Below, in pieces: positions 36,175 through 44,122 of a DNA stretch of 64,000 nt. The stretch is from Paraburkholderia sp. SG-MS1. Its GTDB lineage: Bacteria > Pseudomonadota > Gammaproteobacteria > Burkholderiales > Burkholderiaceae. Where the stretch lies: positions 23,055-87,054 of the forward strand of contig NZ_NPIH01000229.1 of NCBI RefSeq assembly GCF_012275575.1. The letters are read 5' to 3'. The first letter of the stretch is position 1, and the number at the start of each line of letters is the position of its first letter. A model generated the notes under the pieces. The model was not told where the DNA came from. It saw nothing but the letters and a program-made list of their open reading frames with translations, and searched no databases. The translations under genes and the position numbers were made by a program.

Positions 36175-36504
36175 ATGCGCACCTATACCCACCCGGCCGC
36201 CGAGGACTTAACCCTCGGGCGGCTCTTTCATGCTCTGAGCGACCCGGTTCGCCTCGAAATCGTCCGGCGCCTGTCCACCGTGGACGAAGCCACCTGTGGC
36301 GAACTCGACGGCGGGCGGCCGAAGTCGAGCGTGTCCCATCATTTCCGGATCTTGCGAGAGGCGGGGCTGGTACGCACGCGCGTGGCCGGCACCGTGCATC
36401 AGAATTCGCTGCGCAGAGCGGAACTGGACGCTCGCTTTCCCGGTTTGATGGAGGCGATTGTTCGTCAGATCATTGCGGAGCCGGTGGCAGGGGAACCGGC
36501 TTGA
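36175..36504 (+). CDS. ArsR-family winged-helix regulator
   Basis: The 109-residue protein has the ArsR fold with LGRLFHALSDPVRLEIVRRL and the recognition helix SSVSHHFRILREAGLVRT. It lacks the CVC metal motif of ArsR/SmtB sensors; one cysteine (Cys41 region, ATCGEL) precedes the recognition helix and could sense thiol-reactive or oxidising agents, as in QuiR/YodB-like logic, though that is inference. The ATG at 36175 is chosen; a longer start would cross the operator. It ends 21 bases from the convergent receiver gene. Confidence 0.85.
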   Translation: MRTYTHPAAEDLTLGRLFHALSDPVRLEIVRRLSTVDEATCGELDGGRPKSSVSHHFRILREAGLVRTRVAGTVHQNSLRRAELDARFPGLMEAIVRQIIAEPVAGEPA

Positions 36505-36525
36505 GCGCAGCCGCCGCAACCCGTG

Positions 36526-36957
36526 CTATTCGCGCCACAGCCTGCGCATCAGCGCAAGTAAAGCGGTCGGCGCTGTGCCTTTTTGACAATAGCCGTCGAA
36601 ATTGTGACGTGCCCTGCCAGTTTCCTTGACGTGATCCTCGTCGAGTGACGTGAACGCGACGATGCCGAGACTCTGCGTCGGCAGATAGCTGCGCAAGGCG
36701 TTCGCCGTTTCGTAGCCGTCGCGCTCGGGCATCATGATGTCGAGCACCACGACATCCGGCACCCAGTCCCGCACGCAACGCAGCGCATCCGCGCAACTGA
36801 TGGCGGCACGGGCTTCCACGCCTTCGTACGAGAGGTAGGTAGCGAGCGCTTCGGCCGCGCCAGCGTTGTCGTCGACGACGAGGACGCGCGGCACTTCGTG
36901 CAATACCCGGATTTCGCGGGCGCTCCACCGTTGGCAATTAGACAGGGTTCGGGACAT
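36526..36957 (-). CDS. Orphan single-domain response regulator
   Basis: The 143-residue protein is a receiver domain with acidic pocket Asp29/Asp30, phospho-acceptor Asp73 in VVVLDIMMPERDG, Thr/Ser switch in GIVAFTSLDED and the conserved Lys126 in GYCQKGT. There is no output domain, and no kinase gene is adjacent. About 20 extra residues lie before the receiver fold. The ATG at 36957 is the most probable start, but its ribosome site is weak. Such proteins act on kinases or phosphorelays encoded elsewhere. Confidence 0.78.
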   Translation of the reverse strand: MSRTLSNCQRWSAREIRVLHEVPRVLVVDDNAGAAEALATYLSYEGVEARAAISCADALRCVRDWVPDVVVLDIMMPERDGYETANALRSYLPTQSLGIVAFTSLDEDHVKETGRARHNFDGYCQKGTAPTALLALMRRLWRE

Positions 36958-37491
36958 GGGAGGCAACGTGCAAGAAAAAACAACAACGCCCAGCAAACCA
37001 TGTACCAACGCGGCAGGCAGCCTGCGGCGGTGGCGCTCCGCCAAGCGCCTGGCCCAGGCCCTCGAACGGTGCCCTCGCCGGACTTGTCCTCCAGGCGGCC
37101 TTACGAACACACATCTCCACCTTTACAAGCCACACGCCTCCCTATTGGTGCAAAAGCGGATCAGATGCCTGAGGCTCATTGTGCTGGCGAATTAAAGGCC
37201 GCATAGCCGGCAATTAAAAACGGCGGCTGATAGCGCTGGAAGTGGCCTGAACAATTGGGCGGCTTTCGAGGTAGGAAGCCATATGGACAAAATGTGACGC
37301 TGCGATTTTCCCGCTGAGTTGCAATTGCGTTATTTGCTTGGCTTGTTGAACCATGTAGTTCGCGCAAACGTTATCTTTATTCATATTCTTCTCGTCATAC
37401 TTAAGCGCCCGATGGAGAAAGGTAACAGTTACCAAATGATATTTGACAACTTTACAATGGCCTTTCTTAAAATTGAGACTGGAGGACACGC
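36958..37491. other. Intergenic region before the two small genes
   Basis: These 534 bases have no credible gene. The right half (37200-37480) is A/T-richer than the surroundings. A TTGACA at 37443 with a TTAAAA 18 bases further could be a promoter for the small gene at 37492, although it would give a very short leader. Confidence 0.4.
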
Positions 37492-37743
37492 ATGGTTCTA
37501 TATCACCGTGGCGCAGCGATTCAGGCGTCAAGTGTCAGATACGGCCACACATTCGTCGCGCGCGCCTGCATCCTGAAAGAAGACGGCGAATCCACGTCCT
37601 TGGGGGATCTCGGGCAGTTCGCAAGTCCCGCGTGCGCCTATGAATTCGCGGTGCGCTGTGCAAGTGCTTTTGTGGATGGCACGCCGATGCCTCGCTGCCC
37701 ATTCGGCAAATCGTCACACTTGGACGAAACAGTTAATAACTAG
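37492..37743 (+). CDS. Small conserved-looking protein, unknown (83 aa)
   Basis: The product is 83 residues with no membrane segment or signal. Its start has a strong GGAGG site at 37481-37485. The sequence (VLYHRGAAIQASSVRYGHTF, then ILKEDGESTSLGDLGQFASP) does not match a family I know. It lies in a two-gene unit with the next small gene after a 22-base gap. The surrounding DNA is less GC-rich, so recent gain is possible. Confidence 0.62.
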   Translation: MVLYHRGAAIQASSVRYGHTFVARACILKEDGESTSLGDLGQFASPACAYEFAVRCASAFVDGTPMPRCPFGKSSHLDETVNN

Positions 37744-37765
37744 AGCGCGAAGAAAGGGGGACGCC

Positions 37766-38020
37766 ATGTACAAACCTGTATTAAGCCGCTTTCAATATAC
37801 GCGCCGGCACGGCAAGCAACGCACTTATGACATCACGGTCAATCTCGTGCAAAAGGCTTCCGGCGTCTGTACATACGCCGCATGGGTGCATTATCAGGCT
37901 GAATTCAAGGGTTCGGGGTTGATGCTGCCACTCGTCGCCAATACCCCTGATGCCGCCGTGCGCGAAGCACAGATGCGCATTCAGGAAGACATCGACAATC
38001 TGATCGGTATTGTCGAGTAG
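37766..38020 (+). CDS. Small protein, unknown (84 aa)
   Basis: The 84-residue product begins MYKPVLSRFQYTRRHGKQRT and ends with a helical segment (AAVREAQMRIQEDIDNLIGI). A GGGGG-rich ribosome site precedes the ATG at 37766. Longer in-frame starts overlap the previous gene and are not preferred. The pattern (basic N-terminus, beta-rich middle, acidic helix) is that of small DUF proteins common in Burkholderia, but I cannot name the family. It is probably co-transcribed with the gene before it. Confidence 0.6.
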   Translation: MYKPVLSRFQYTRRHGKQRTYDITVNLVQKASGVCTYAAWVHYQAEFKGSGLMLPLVANTPDAAVREAQMRIQEDIDNLIGIVE

Positions 38021-38080
38021 GAATAATTTTGGGCTGCGCAATGCAGAATGAACCGTGCATGCGCGGCCCTCTCGTCGTGC

Positions 38081-38358
38081 TTATACAAGCAGATCTTCGT
38101 AGAACGCACCGAATGGCCGCGCCAGTTTTATTTCGAGTTTCCATAGACCGGCGTCGGGGCACTGATCGAAGTCGCCGAAATTGCCGCTCGATAGATTGCG
38201 TGCGGAAATCCGCTGAGGCGATGCCCCTTGATGTCGAGATTCAAACCCCAGTCCAGCGCATCCGCCGGCTCTACGGCGTACTCGTATAACGCCTTGCCGC
38301 CGACGCCGGCTGTGCGCCAATGCCGTTCTACATCGTCGAATGCGGTTTTCGCCATCAC
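38081..38358 (-). pseudogene. Frameshifted remnant of an unknown gene
   Basis: Two overlapping minus-strand frames together read like one protein. The first part (from about 38358) encodes AFDDVERHWRTAGVGGKALY and ADALDWGLNLDIKGHRLSGF; near 38185 the sense moves to the next frame, giving NFGDFDQCPDAGLWKLEIKL and ending at 38081. A single-base change would join them. I do not recognise the product. It could also be a sequencing error. Confidence 0.45.
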
Positions 38359-38530
38359 GCCCGCAGAATTGCAACTCGCAGACGATTGCGAAGTCGCCGC
38401 CTATCGGTGCGAGCGCGACGTGCTAGCAACGGGCATAGCGGCGTGGGTGTATGTCGATGCACAGTCGCCGCGACACGGCGAATAGAGGCGTTTCGAGCAT
38501 CGCCCTTCGGCCGCGCGCCGCGTGTTTTAT

Positions 38531-38842
38531 TCAAGGCAACTCGGCAATATTCAGCCCCATCAACGCCGAGCTCAACGACTTGCCGTGCGCATCGAGCGCG
38601 AGCGAACGCGTGACGCCGCCGCCGAGCGCCTCTCCCAGTACGAAGTTGAATGCCGCGAGATGCGGCAATTCATAGCGCACGACCACGCCACGCACGACGT
38701 CGCTCAAATGTGATTTCACACGCTCCACAGATAGCTCGCGCCGCAGATGTTCATAATGCTGCGGGTCGTAACAAATGACCGACACGTTCAGTGTATTGCC
38801 CTTGTCACCTGTTCTGGAATGGGCAAATTCTCGCAGTTTCAT
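38531..38842 (-). CDS. AtuA-associated small protein (C-terminal DUF1446 partner)
   Basis: The 103-residue protein has KLREFAHSRTGDKGNTLNVS at its start and YELPHLAAFNFVLGEALGGG in the middle, as in the small partner of AtuA-like proteins; in some bacteria the two are one polypeptide. It follows the large AtuA-like gene with a one-base gap and a GGAGG site. Its role is probably as a second subunit or activator of the larger protein. It is last in the operon. Confidence 0.8.
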   Translation of the reverse strand: MKLREFAHSRTGDKGNTLNVSVICYDPQHYEHLRRELSVERVKSHLSDVVRGVVVRYELPHLAAFNFVLGEALGGGVTRSLALDAHGKSLSSALMGLNIAELP

Positions 38843-38843
38843 T

Positions 38844-40205
38844 TCATGCCTCCACAAACTCGAATGCCGGATCGACGTCGACCCGCGGCACCAATACAGA
38901 CTGAACCGCCAGTACTTCTCGCGTCAGCCTGGTGACGCCTCCGCCGCCAGCGGGGCCATTTGTGTAGAGTGTTTCCACTTCATTGCCAATGCGCAGCGCT
39001 TCCTCGGCCGACGCGGTCCGCCCGGTCACACGCGCGCGCACTTCGTACGGCTTTGTGCCGGCTGCTGCGCCCGCAGTCTCGCCATGTAACGCGTTCACAC
39101 CGATCAGATCGAATCGCAGCTCACTCGTCTGCACGCCGGTCAGTTGCAGCCGTTCACGCACGATATCGAGCGCGAGCCGGCCGCGCTCGATAGCGCCCGG
39201 GCCGCCATACGAAATCTGTCCTTCCCCGATGTATCCGTCGGTATATGCCACTGAAACCTTGAGCGTATCGGTGCGCGGCGTGCCGCGTCCGCCGGTCACG
39301 CGGACACGATCCGGTGCCTCCTCACTCACGCGAACGCCGGTGAAATCCGCCACGACATCGGGCTGCAGATAGCGCGCCGGGTCGTGAATCTCATAGATCA
39401 GTTGCTCCTTGCAGGTCGCCTCGGTCACGCGGCCGCCCGCCTGCGCGACTTTCGTGACGATGACGGAACCATCCTCGCTCACCTCGCCGATCGGAAATCC
39501 GAGGCGGGCAAGATTCGGCACATCCTTGAAGCCAGGGTCCGCGAAATAGCCGCCTGTCACCTGCCCCGCGCATTCGAGCAGATGCCCGACGACGGTCGCT
39601 TGCCCCAGCGTGTTCCAGTCGTCCATCTTCCAGCCGAATTCGTGGATCAGCGGCGCGGTGAAAAGCGATGGGTCCGCCACGCGCCCCGTCAGCACGATGT
39701 CCGCGCCGGCCGCGAGCGCGGCGACAAGCGGCGCGGCGCCGAGATACGCGTTCGCCGAAACGATCCGATCGTTGAACGACGCGACGCTTTGCCCCGACTC
39801 GTCGAAATTGAAATGGCCTCGCTGCACGACGTCGAGAACATCATCACCGGTGACCGCGGCGATCTTCAGCCCGCCAAGTCCGAGTTCGCGCGCGATCTGC
39901 GCGGTTTTGCGCGCGGCTGCTCGCGGATTCGCCGCGCCCATGTTGGAAATGATGCGCACGCCATTGCGCGCGGCGATCGGCAGCACTGCCCTCATGCGCG
40001 CCTCCAGCAGCGGATCGTAGCCGAGTTCGGAATCTTTGCGGCGGCTCTGCTGCGCAAGCGCGATCGTCCGCTCGGCAAGGCATTCGAACACGAGGTAGTC
40101 GAGCTGGCCGGATTCGGCCAGCTCGACCGCAGGTTCGATCCGGTCGCCCGAATAACCCGCGCCTGCGCCGATGCGCACGCGGCGGGGGGGTTGAGTTGTC
40201 GTCAT
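38844..40205 (-). CDS. AtuA-like DUF1446 protein
   Basis: The 453-residue protein belongs to DUF1446, named after AtuA of acyclic terpene (citronellol/geraniol) breakdown. It begins VRIGAGAGYSGDRIEPAVEL and has RIISNMGAANPRAAARKTAQ and VLTGRVADPSLFTAPLIHEF, which are landmark stretches of the family. The reaction is not known with certainty. Here it is between a citrate-type transporter and the small partner, so the locus probably handles a branched or tricarboxylic organic acid rather than a terpene. No acyl-CoA carboxylase genes, as in the terpene pathway, are present. Confidence 0.85.
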   Translation of the reverse strand: MTTTQPPRRVRIGAGAGYSGDRIEPAVELAESGQLDYLVFECLAERTIALAQQSRRKDSELGYDPLLEARMRAVLPIAARNGVRIISNMGAANPRAAARKTAQIARELGLGGLKIAAVTGDDVLDVVQRGHFNFDESGQSVASFNDRIVSANAYLGAAPLVAALAAGADIVLTGRVADPSLFTAPLIHEFGWKMDDWNTLGQATVVGHLLECAGQVTGGYFADPGFKDVPNLARLGFPIGEVSEDGSVIVTKVAQAGGRVTEATCKEQLIYEIHDPARYLQPDVVADFTGVRVSEEAPDRVRVTGGRGTPRTDTLKVSVAYTDGYIGEGQISYGGPGAIERGRLALDIVRERLQLTGVQTSELRFDLIGVNALHGETAGAAAGTKPYEVRARVTGRTASAEEALRIGNEVETLYTNGPAGGGGVTRLTREVLAVQSVLVPRVDVDPAFEFVEA

Positions 40206-40230
40206 ACGGATACCGCCTGTCGAAAAAGAC

Positions 40231-41535
40231 TCAAAGGGGAAACACGCCGAGCACGACGCACGCGACCGTCATGACGATCGACGCGCCGAACAGCAATGGA
40301 AAGCTGAATTTCTGGTGATCGGCGAGATCGATACCGCACAGCCCGACGACGAGAAACGTCGCAGGCGTGAGCGGACTCACCGGAAAACCCGTGGTCATCT
40401 GGCCGAGCAACGCGGCCTGACCGACGTGCACCGCCGGCACGCCGAGCTGTCCCGCGACTTCGGCCACCACCGGTAGCACGCCGAAGTAAAAAGAGTCGGG
40501 ATCGAACAACATGCTAAGCGGCATCGACACGAGGCCTAATGCGACGGGGATATGGCTCGCCATCGCCTGCGGGACAAAGCCGACAGCCGCCTGCGCCATT
40601 GCCTTGAGCATGCCGCTGCCCTGCATGATGCCGGTGAATACGCCCGCCGCGAGTAGAATCCCGGCCATCATGAGTGCCGCGCGCGCATGTGCGTCGACAC
40701 GCTTGCGCTGCATTTCCACGTTCGGATAGTTCACCATCAACGCGATGCACAGGCCCACCATGAACATGATCGCGGGCGGGACCTTTTCGCCGAGCACGAC
40801 CATTGTGCCGAGCACCACCAGCGTCAGGACAATGTTGAACCAGAAATTCTCTGGCCGCCGCAGCGCCTGTTCTTCCGGTGTCAGTTCGCGCCTCGGCATC
40901 GGCACAGCGCCGTCCGCGTGGTGATATCCGAGACGCTCTTCTTCGCGCCGGCCGAGCCAGAATGCCATGCCGAACACGAAGACGAGTCCGACGATCTGCA
41001 CGGGAATCAGCGGATTGAACAGCGCCGGGATCGGCAGATGCAGCGACGCCGACGCGCGGATCATCGGCCCGGTCCACGGCAGGAAGTTGATGCCCGCCGC
41101 CATCGACACCGCGGCGGCAAGCACGCGCCGATCCATTGCCAGGCGATCGTAGAGCGGCAGCATCGCGGGAATCGTCACGAGAAAGCACACGGCGCCGGAG
41201 CCGTCCAGATGAATCAGCAGCGCGAGCAGCGTCGTGCCCATCACGATGCGCGTCGGTTTCGTGCCGACCGCGCGCAGTATCCGCTCGATGATCGGGTCCA
41301 GCGTGCCCGCGTCGGTAATGGTGCCGAAATACAGAATCGCGAACACGAACATGCCGACCACCGGCGCGAGATTCTTCAACCCGTCGATCACGAATTTGCT
41401 CGTCTGAAAGCCGAACCCGCCGATCAGCGAAGCGGCAATAGGCACGATGATGAGCGCGACGAGCGGCGACATCCGTTTCGAAAGGATCGCCCCCAACAGG
41501 ACGACGATGGTTGCCAGCCCCAGCCATGGAAGCAT
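40231..41535 (-). CDS. CitMHS-family citrate/organic-acid transporter
   Basis: The 434-residue protein has about 11-12 membrane segments and family motifs such as HLDGSGAVCFLVTIPAMLPL and PFMPWTGPMIRAS-like NFLPWTGPMIRASASLHLPI, with AALLGQMTTGFPVSPLTPAT near the end. CitMHS carriers take up metal-citrate complexes by proton symport. The ATG at 41535 is preferred, with GGAG upstream; a 30-residue extension would be unlike the family. It is first in the operon with the AtuA-like genes and diverges from a LysR gene that probably controls it. Confidence 0.88.
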   Translation of the reverse strand: MLPWLGLATIVVLLGAILSKRMSPLVALIIVPIAASLIGGFGFQTSKFVIDGLKNLAPVVGMFVFAILYFGTITDAGTLDPIIERILRAVGTKPTRIVMGTTLLALLIHLDGSGAVCFLVTIPAMLPLYDRLAMDRRVLAAAVSMAAGINFLPWTGPMIRASASLHLPIPALFNPLIPVQIVGLVFVFGMAFWLGRREEERLGYHHADGAVPMPRRELTPEEQALRRPENFWFNIVLTLVVLGTMVVLGEKVPPAIMFMVGLCIALMVNYPNVEMQRKRVDAHARAALMMAGILLAAGVFTGIMQGSGMLKAMAQAAVGFVPQAMASHIPVALGLVSMPLSMLFDPDSFYFGVLPVVAEVAGQLGVPAVHVGQAALLGQMTTGFPVSPLTPATFLVVGLCGIDLADHQKFSFPLLFGASIVMTVACVVLGVFPL

Positions 41536-41609
41536 CAGCTTGTCTCCAGATTTGTCTTTTAGTGGGCCCAGCGTAATTTCGCGCCTACAATAAAGCAATT
41601 GAAATGATT

Positions 41610-41624
41610 TGATTACAACGATCA
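41610..41624. promoter_or_regulatory. Candidate LysR binding site
   Basis: An interrupted palindrome TGAT-N7-ATCA lies 9 bases before the lysR-type start, in the 98-base divergent gap. Its position fits autoregulatory LysR sites. Confidence 0.35.
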
Positions 41625-41633
41625 CAAAACGTA

Positions 41634-42539
41634 ATGGATCTAACCTTCCGTGATGTTCGTGCTTTCATCGCCGTGGCGCACGCGGCCAGCTTCACGCGTG
41701 CCGCGACGCGCCTGAATGTCTCGCAGCCCGCGCTAACCGTGCAGATTCGGCGTCTGGAGCAGACGGTCGGCGTGCGGCTGCTGGACCGCAACAGCAGGAA
41801 CGTCACGCTGACACCCGCGGGCCGCGAACTCATGCCCGTGCTGCAAAAGTCACTTCAGGACATGGAGCATGTATTGAGCGACGCCCGCGCGCTCGGCGAA
41901 GGGACGAGCGGTACGGTGAGAGTCGCGTGTCTGCCGACCTTCGCCGCGAGCGTGCTGCCCGAGTTGATTCAGGATCTGAAGCAGAAGGTGCCGCGCGCGC
42001 GCTTTTACATTCGCGACGTCGTGGCGGCCAGAGTGAATGCGCTGGTGCGCAGCGAAGAGGTCGACATCGGATTGACGGGCGGCGATCTCTGCGACACGGC
42101 ATTCGAAGTGTTGCATGCCGGCGTCGATCGCCTGGTGGTGGTATGCCCGAAAGAGCATCCGCTGGCGCGCGGGCGGCGTGTGAAGCTCGCAGAACTTGCC
42201 CGCGTGCCGCTCGTGCTGACCGCACAGGGGACGAGCGTCAGGGCGGTTGTCGATACCGCGTTTGAAAACCGCGGCTACGCGCCCGACATCGCGTGCGAGC
42301 CGACCTACATGATGACTGCGGTAGCGATGGTGCGCGGCGGCCTGGGTGTGACGATCCTGCCTGCCACGGCGCGAGAAGTGCTCGCCGAACCAGGGCTGGT
42401 TGCAAGGCCGATCGGCGACCAGGCGTTCGAGCGGCCGATCGCGCTGATCAAGAAGCGTGGGCGCACGCTGCCTGCGGTCACGGAGAAGTTCATCGCGGCG
42501 ATGAAGAAGAAAGTCGGCGCGACGCGTCGCCGATCATAG
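41634..42539 (+). CDS. LysR-family transcriptional regulator
   Basis: The 301-residue regulator has an N-terminal helix-turn-helix (AASFTRAATRLNVSQPALTV QIRRLE region) and a substrate-binding domain with GTVRVACLPTFAASVLPELI. Its gene diverges from the CitMHS/AtuA-like operon, the usual arrangement for a LysR activator that responds to the transported compound. It ends with a basic tail (KKKVGATRRRS). No partner other than that operon is close. Confidence 0.9.
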   Translation: MDLTFRDVRAFIAVAHAASFTRAATRLNVSQPALTVQIRRLEQTVGVRLLDRNSRNVTLTPAGRELMPVLQKSLQDMEHVLSDARALGEGTSGTVRVACLPTFAASVLPELIQDLKQKVPRARFYIRDVVAARVNALVRSEEVDIGLTGGDLCDTAFEVLHAGVDRLVVVCPKEHPLARGRRVKLAELARVPLVLTAQGTSVRAVVDTAFENRGYAPDIACEPTYMMTAVAMVRGGLGVTILPATAREVLAEPGLVARPIGDQAFERPIALIKKRGRTLPAVTEKFIAAMKKKVGATRRRS

Positions 42540-42619
42540 ACGCGTGGTGAGGCGAACAAACCCTGCGCGAACTGAAACTCGCTGCCCGGCGACTCGCTCT
42601 TCGACTATTCGCTAGCCGC

Positions 42620-43390
42620 TCATCGGCGGGGCGATGCCGTCGCCAACCCGCTTTGTGCGCGCTGCAGCCACTCCCGGTTGTGCTCGCGTGCGTGGCGCGG
42701 CCAGTGTTTGGCATCCTGAACGATTTCTGCATACAGGTTATCCGCTCGCTCGCGATCCGCCGCATCCGGCTGCGCCGCCAGCCAGTCCGCGAACAGACAG
42801 CGCGGCGCGACGTCGTTCGCGCAGGTTAGTGCCTGCTCGAAGGCCGCACGTGTGCCGGGCGACCCTAGCGCGGCGAGCGTGCGGGCATACAGCAGCGCCG
42901 GCTCGCCTTGATTGCGGGCCTGTGGATTGGCCGCGAACAGGCTTGCCAGCGTCGCATCGGCCGCGGTGTAGTTGCCCATTGCAAACTGCGCGCGACCCAG
43001 GCCGATCAGTAGCGCCGGGTCGTTGGCGAACGGGCCGTTCGCGGCGGCCTGATAGTGTTCGAGCGCTTCGCTCGCGTTACCGGCCGCCAGCAGGGCTTCG
43101 CCGAGCCGCATACGATGCTGGACAGTAGGCGCGCGGTCGAATTGCGCGCGCGCCTCGCGCACCGCGCGATGGGGGTCGACGAACTGCGTGATGGCTTGCG
43201 TGGCCGCACGCGCGCCGCGCGATTGGCGCAGGCTCGGCAGGTAGATGGCAAACAGATAGACCACGCTGCCCAGCATAGGGAAAGCAAACAGAATGAAAAG
43301 CCAGTACAGGCCCTGCCGGCTGCGCACCGCATGCACCGCAAAGCAGATCGCGACGATGACATGAAGACCGATTCCAAAGAAATATGGCAT
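42620..43390 (-). CDS. Membrane protein with N-terminal PLD-nuclease-N-like region and TPR-like tail
   Basis: This 256-residue protein has two membrane segments (about residues 3-20 and 27-47), the second with WLFILFAFPMLGSVVYLFAI, resembling the phospholipase-D nuclease N-terminal module. The rest is helical repeats of the tetratricopeptide type (RMRLGEALLAAGNASEALEH YQAA and LIGLGRAQFAMGNYTAADAT LAS). It is probably a scaffold at the inner membrane. ATG 43390 is chosen; a TTG 21 bases earlier is possible. I do not know its specific role. Confidence 0.75.
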   Translation of the reverse strand: MPYFFGIGLHVIVAICFAVHAVRSRQGLYWLFILFAFPMLGSVVYLFAIYLPSLRQSRGARAATQAITQFVDPHRAVREARAQFDRAPTVQHRMRLGEALLAAGNASEALEHYQAAANGPFANDPALLIGLGRAQFAMGNYTAADATLASLFAANPQARNQGEPALLYARTLAALGSPGTRAAFEQALTCANDVAPRCLFADWLAAQPDAADRERADNLYAEIVQDAKHWPRHAREHNREWLQRAQSGLATASPRR

Positions 43391-44122
43391 GTGTATTTGA
43401 CCTTCGTTCAACCTTCAAGCCGATGAGAGCACCTGCCGGACATGGCCGCGCTGATTCTTGATCGATCAGTTTATTACAGCGGGGCGTTCGCGCGACGTTT
43501 AACGCCGCCAATACCTTCAGGCATTGGGCCAATACACGTTGATCGACATTAAGCGGATCGCTTTCTGGAATAGCGGCCGCTCGACGACAACCGACGATGA
43601 CAGATCAGCCCCAGGCGACCCGGAACGATAAAGAAGGTCAGAAAGTCGTTCCTGTCGAGATCCCAGACCGAACTCACGCCGACCCGATGGCATCCGGCGA
43701 GCGCAGGCACCTTCCTCGACTTTTCTCGTGGATCGCTTCAGGCGAAGCGCGCCTACGCTGCTGCCCGTTTCCACACAAAGCGGGCTCGCGAGGTCCACGC
43801 GATGCGGCACGCAGCGCGACGGCGCGCGCGCTCCACGCACTCGCCAGGCATTGCCGGTTTGCCAGTCGAAACTTCACCGTCTAAACTGGGTTGGCTGGTG
43901 CGATGCAACACAGGCCATGGCGTGTGCATGTCACGCGCGTGACACGCCGCCTCGAGGCTCGCGCGCCGCGTAGTTGCGCTACCCTTTTTATCGCTGATTC
44001 TGGTGAAAGCCGCGCGTTTGACAAGGCGCGCCCTGTCTCGCCCAGTTCTGCGCCAGCCGCGTCAACCGCGCACAGGGATGCGACAGGGCCGGGCCGATTA
44101 TCTGAGGGAATTCGGAGCGACG
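43391..44122. other. Long region upstream of the DUF3141 cluster
   Basis: These 732 bases separate the TPR-like gene from the DUF3141 gene. There is no supported gene. An FNR/ANR-like half-conserved box lies at 43539-43552. Longer frames that extend the DUF3141 gene to 44003 lack a ribosome site. Confidence 0.4.
43539..43552. promoter_or_regulatory. FNR/ANR-like box
   Basis: TTGAT-CGAC-ATTAA differs at one position from the TTGAT-N4-ATCAA consensus of anaerobic regulators. Low-oxygen control is expected for the downstream genes, but the box is about 570 bases from the start, so the link is weak. Confidence 0.3.
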
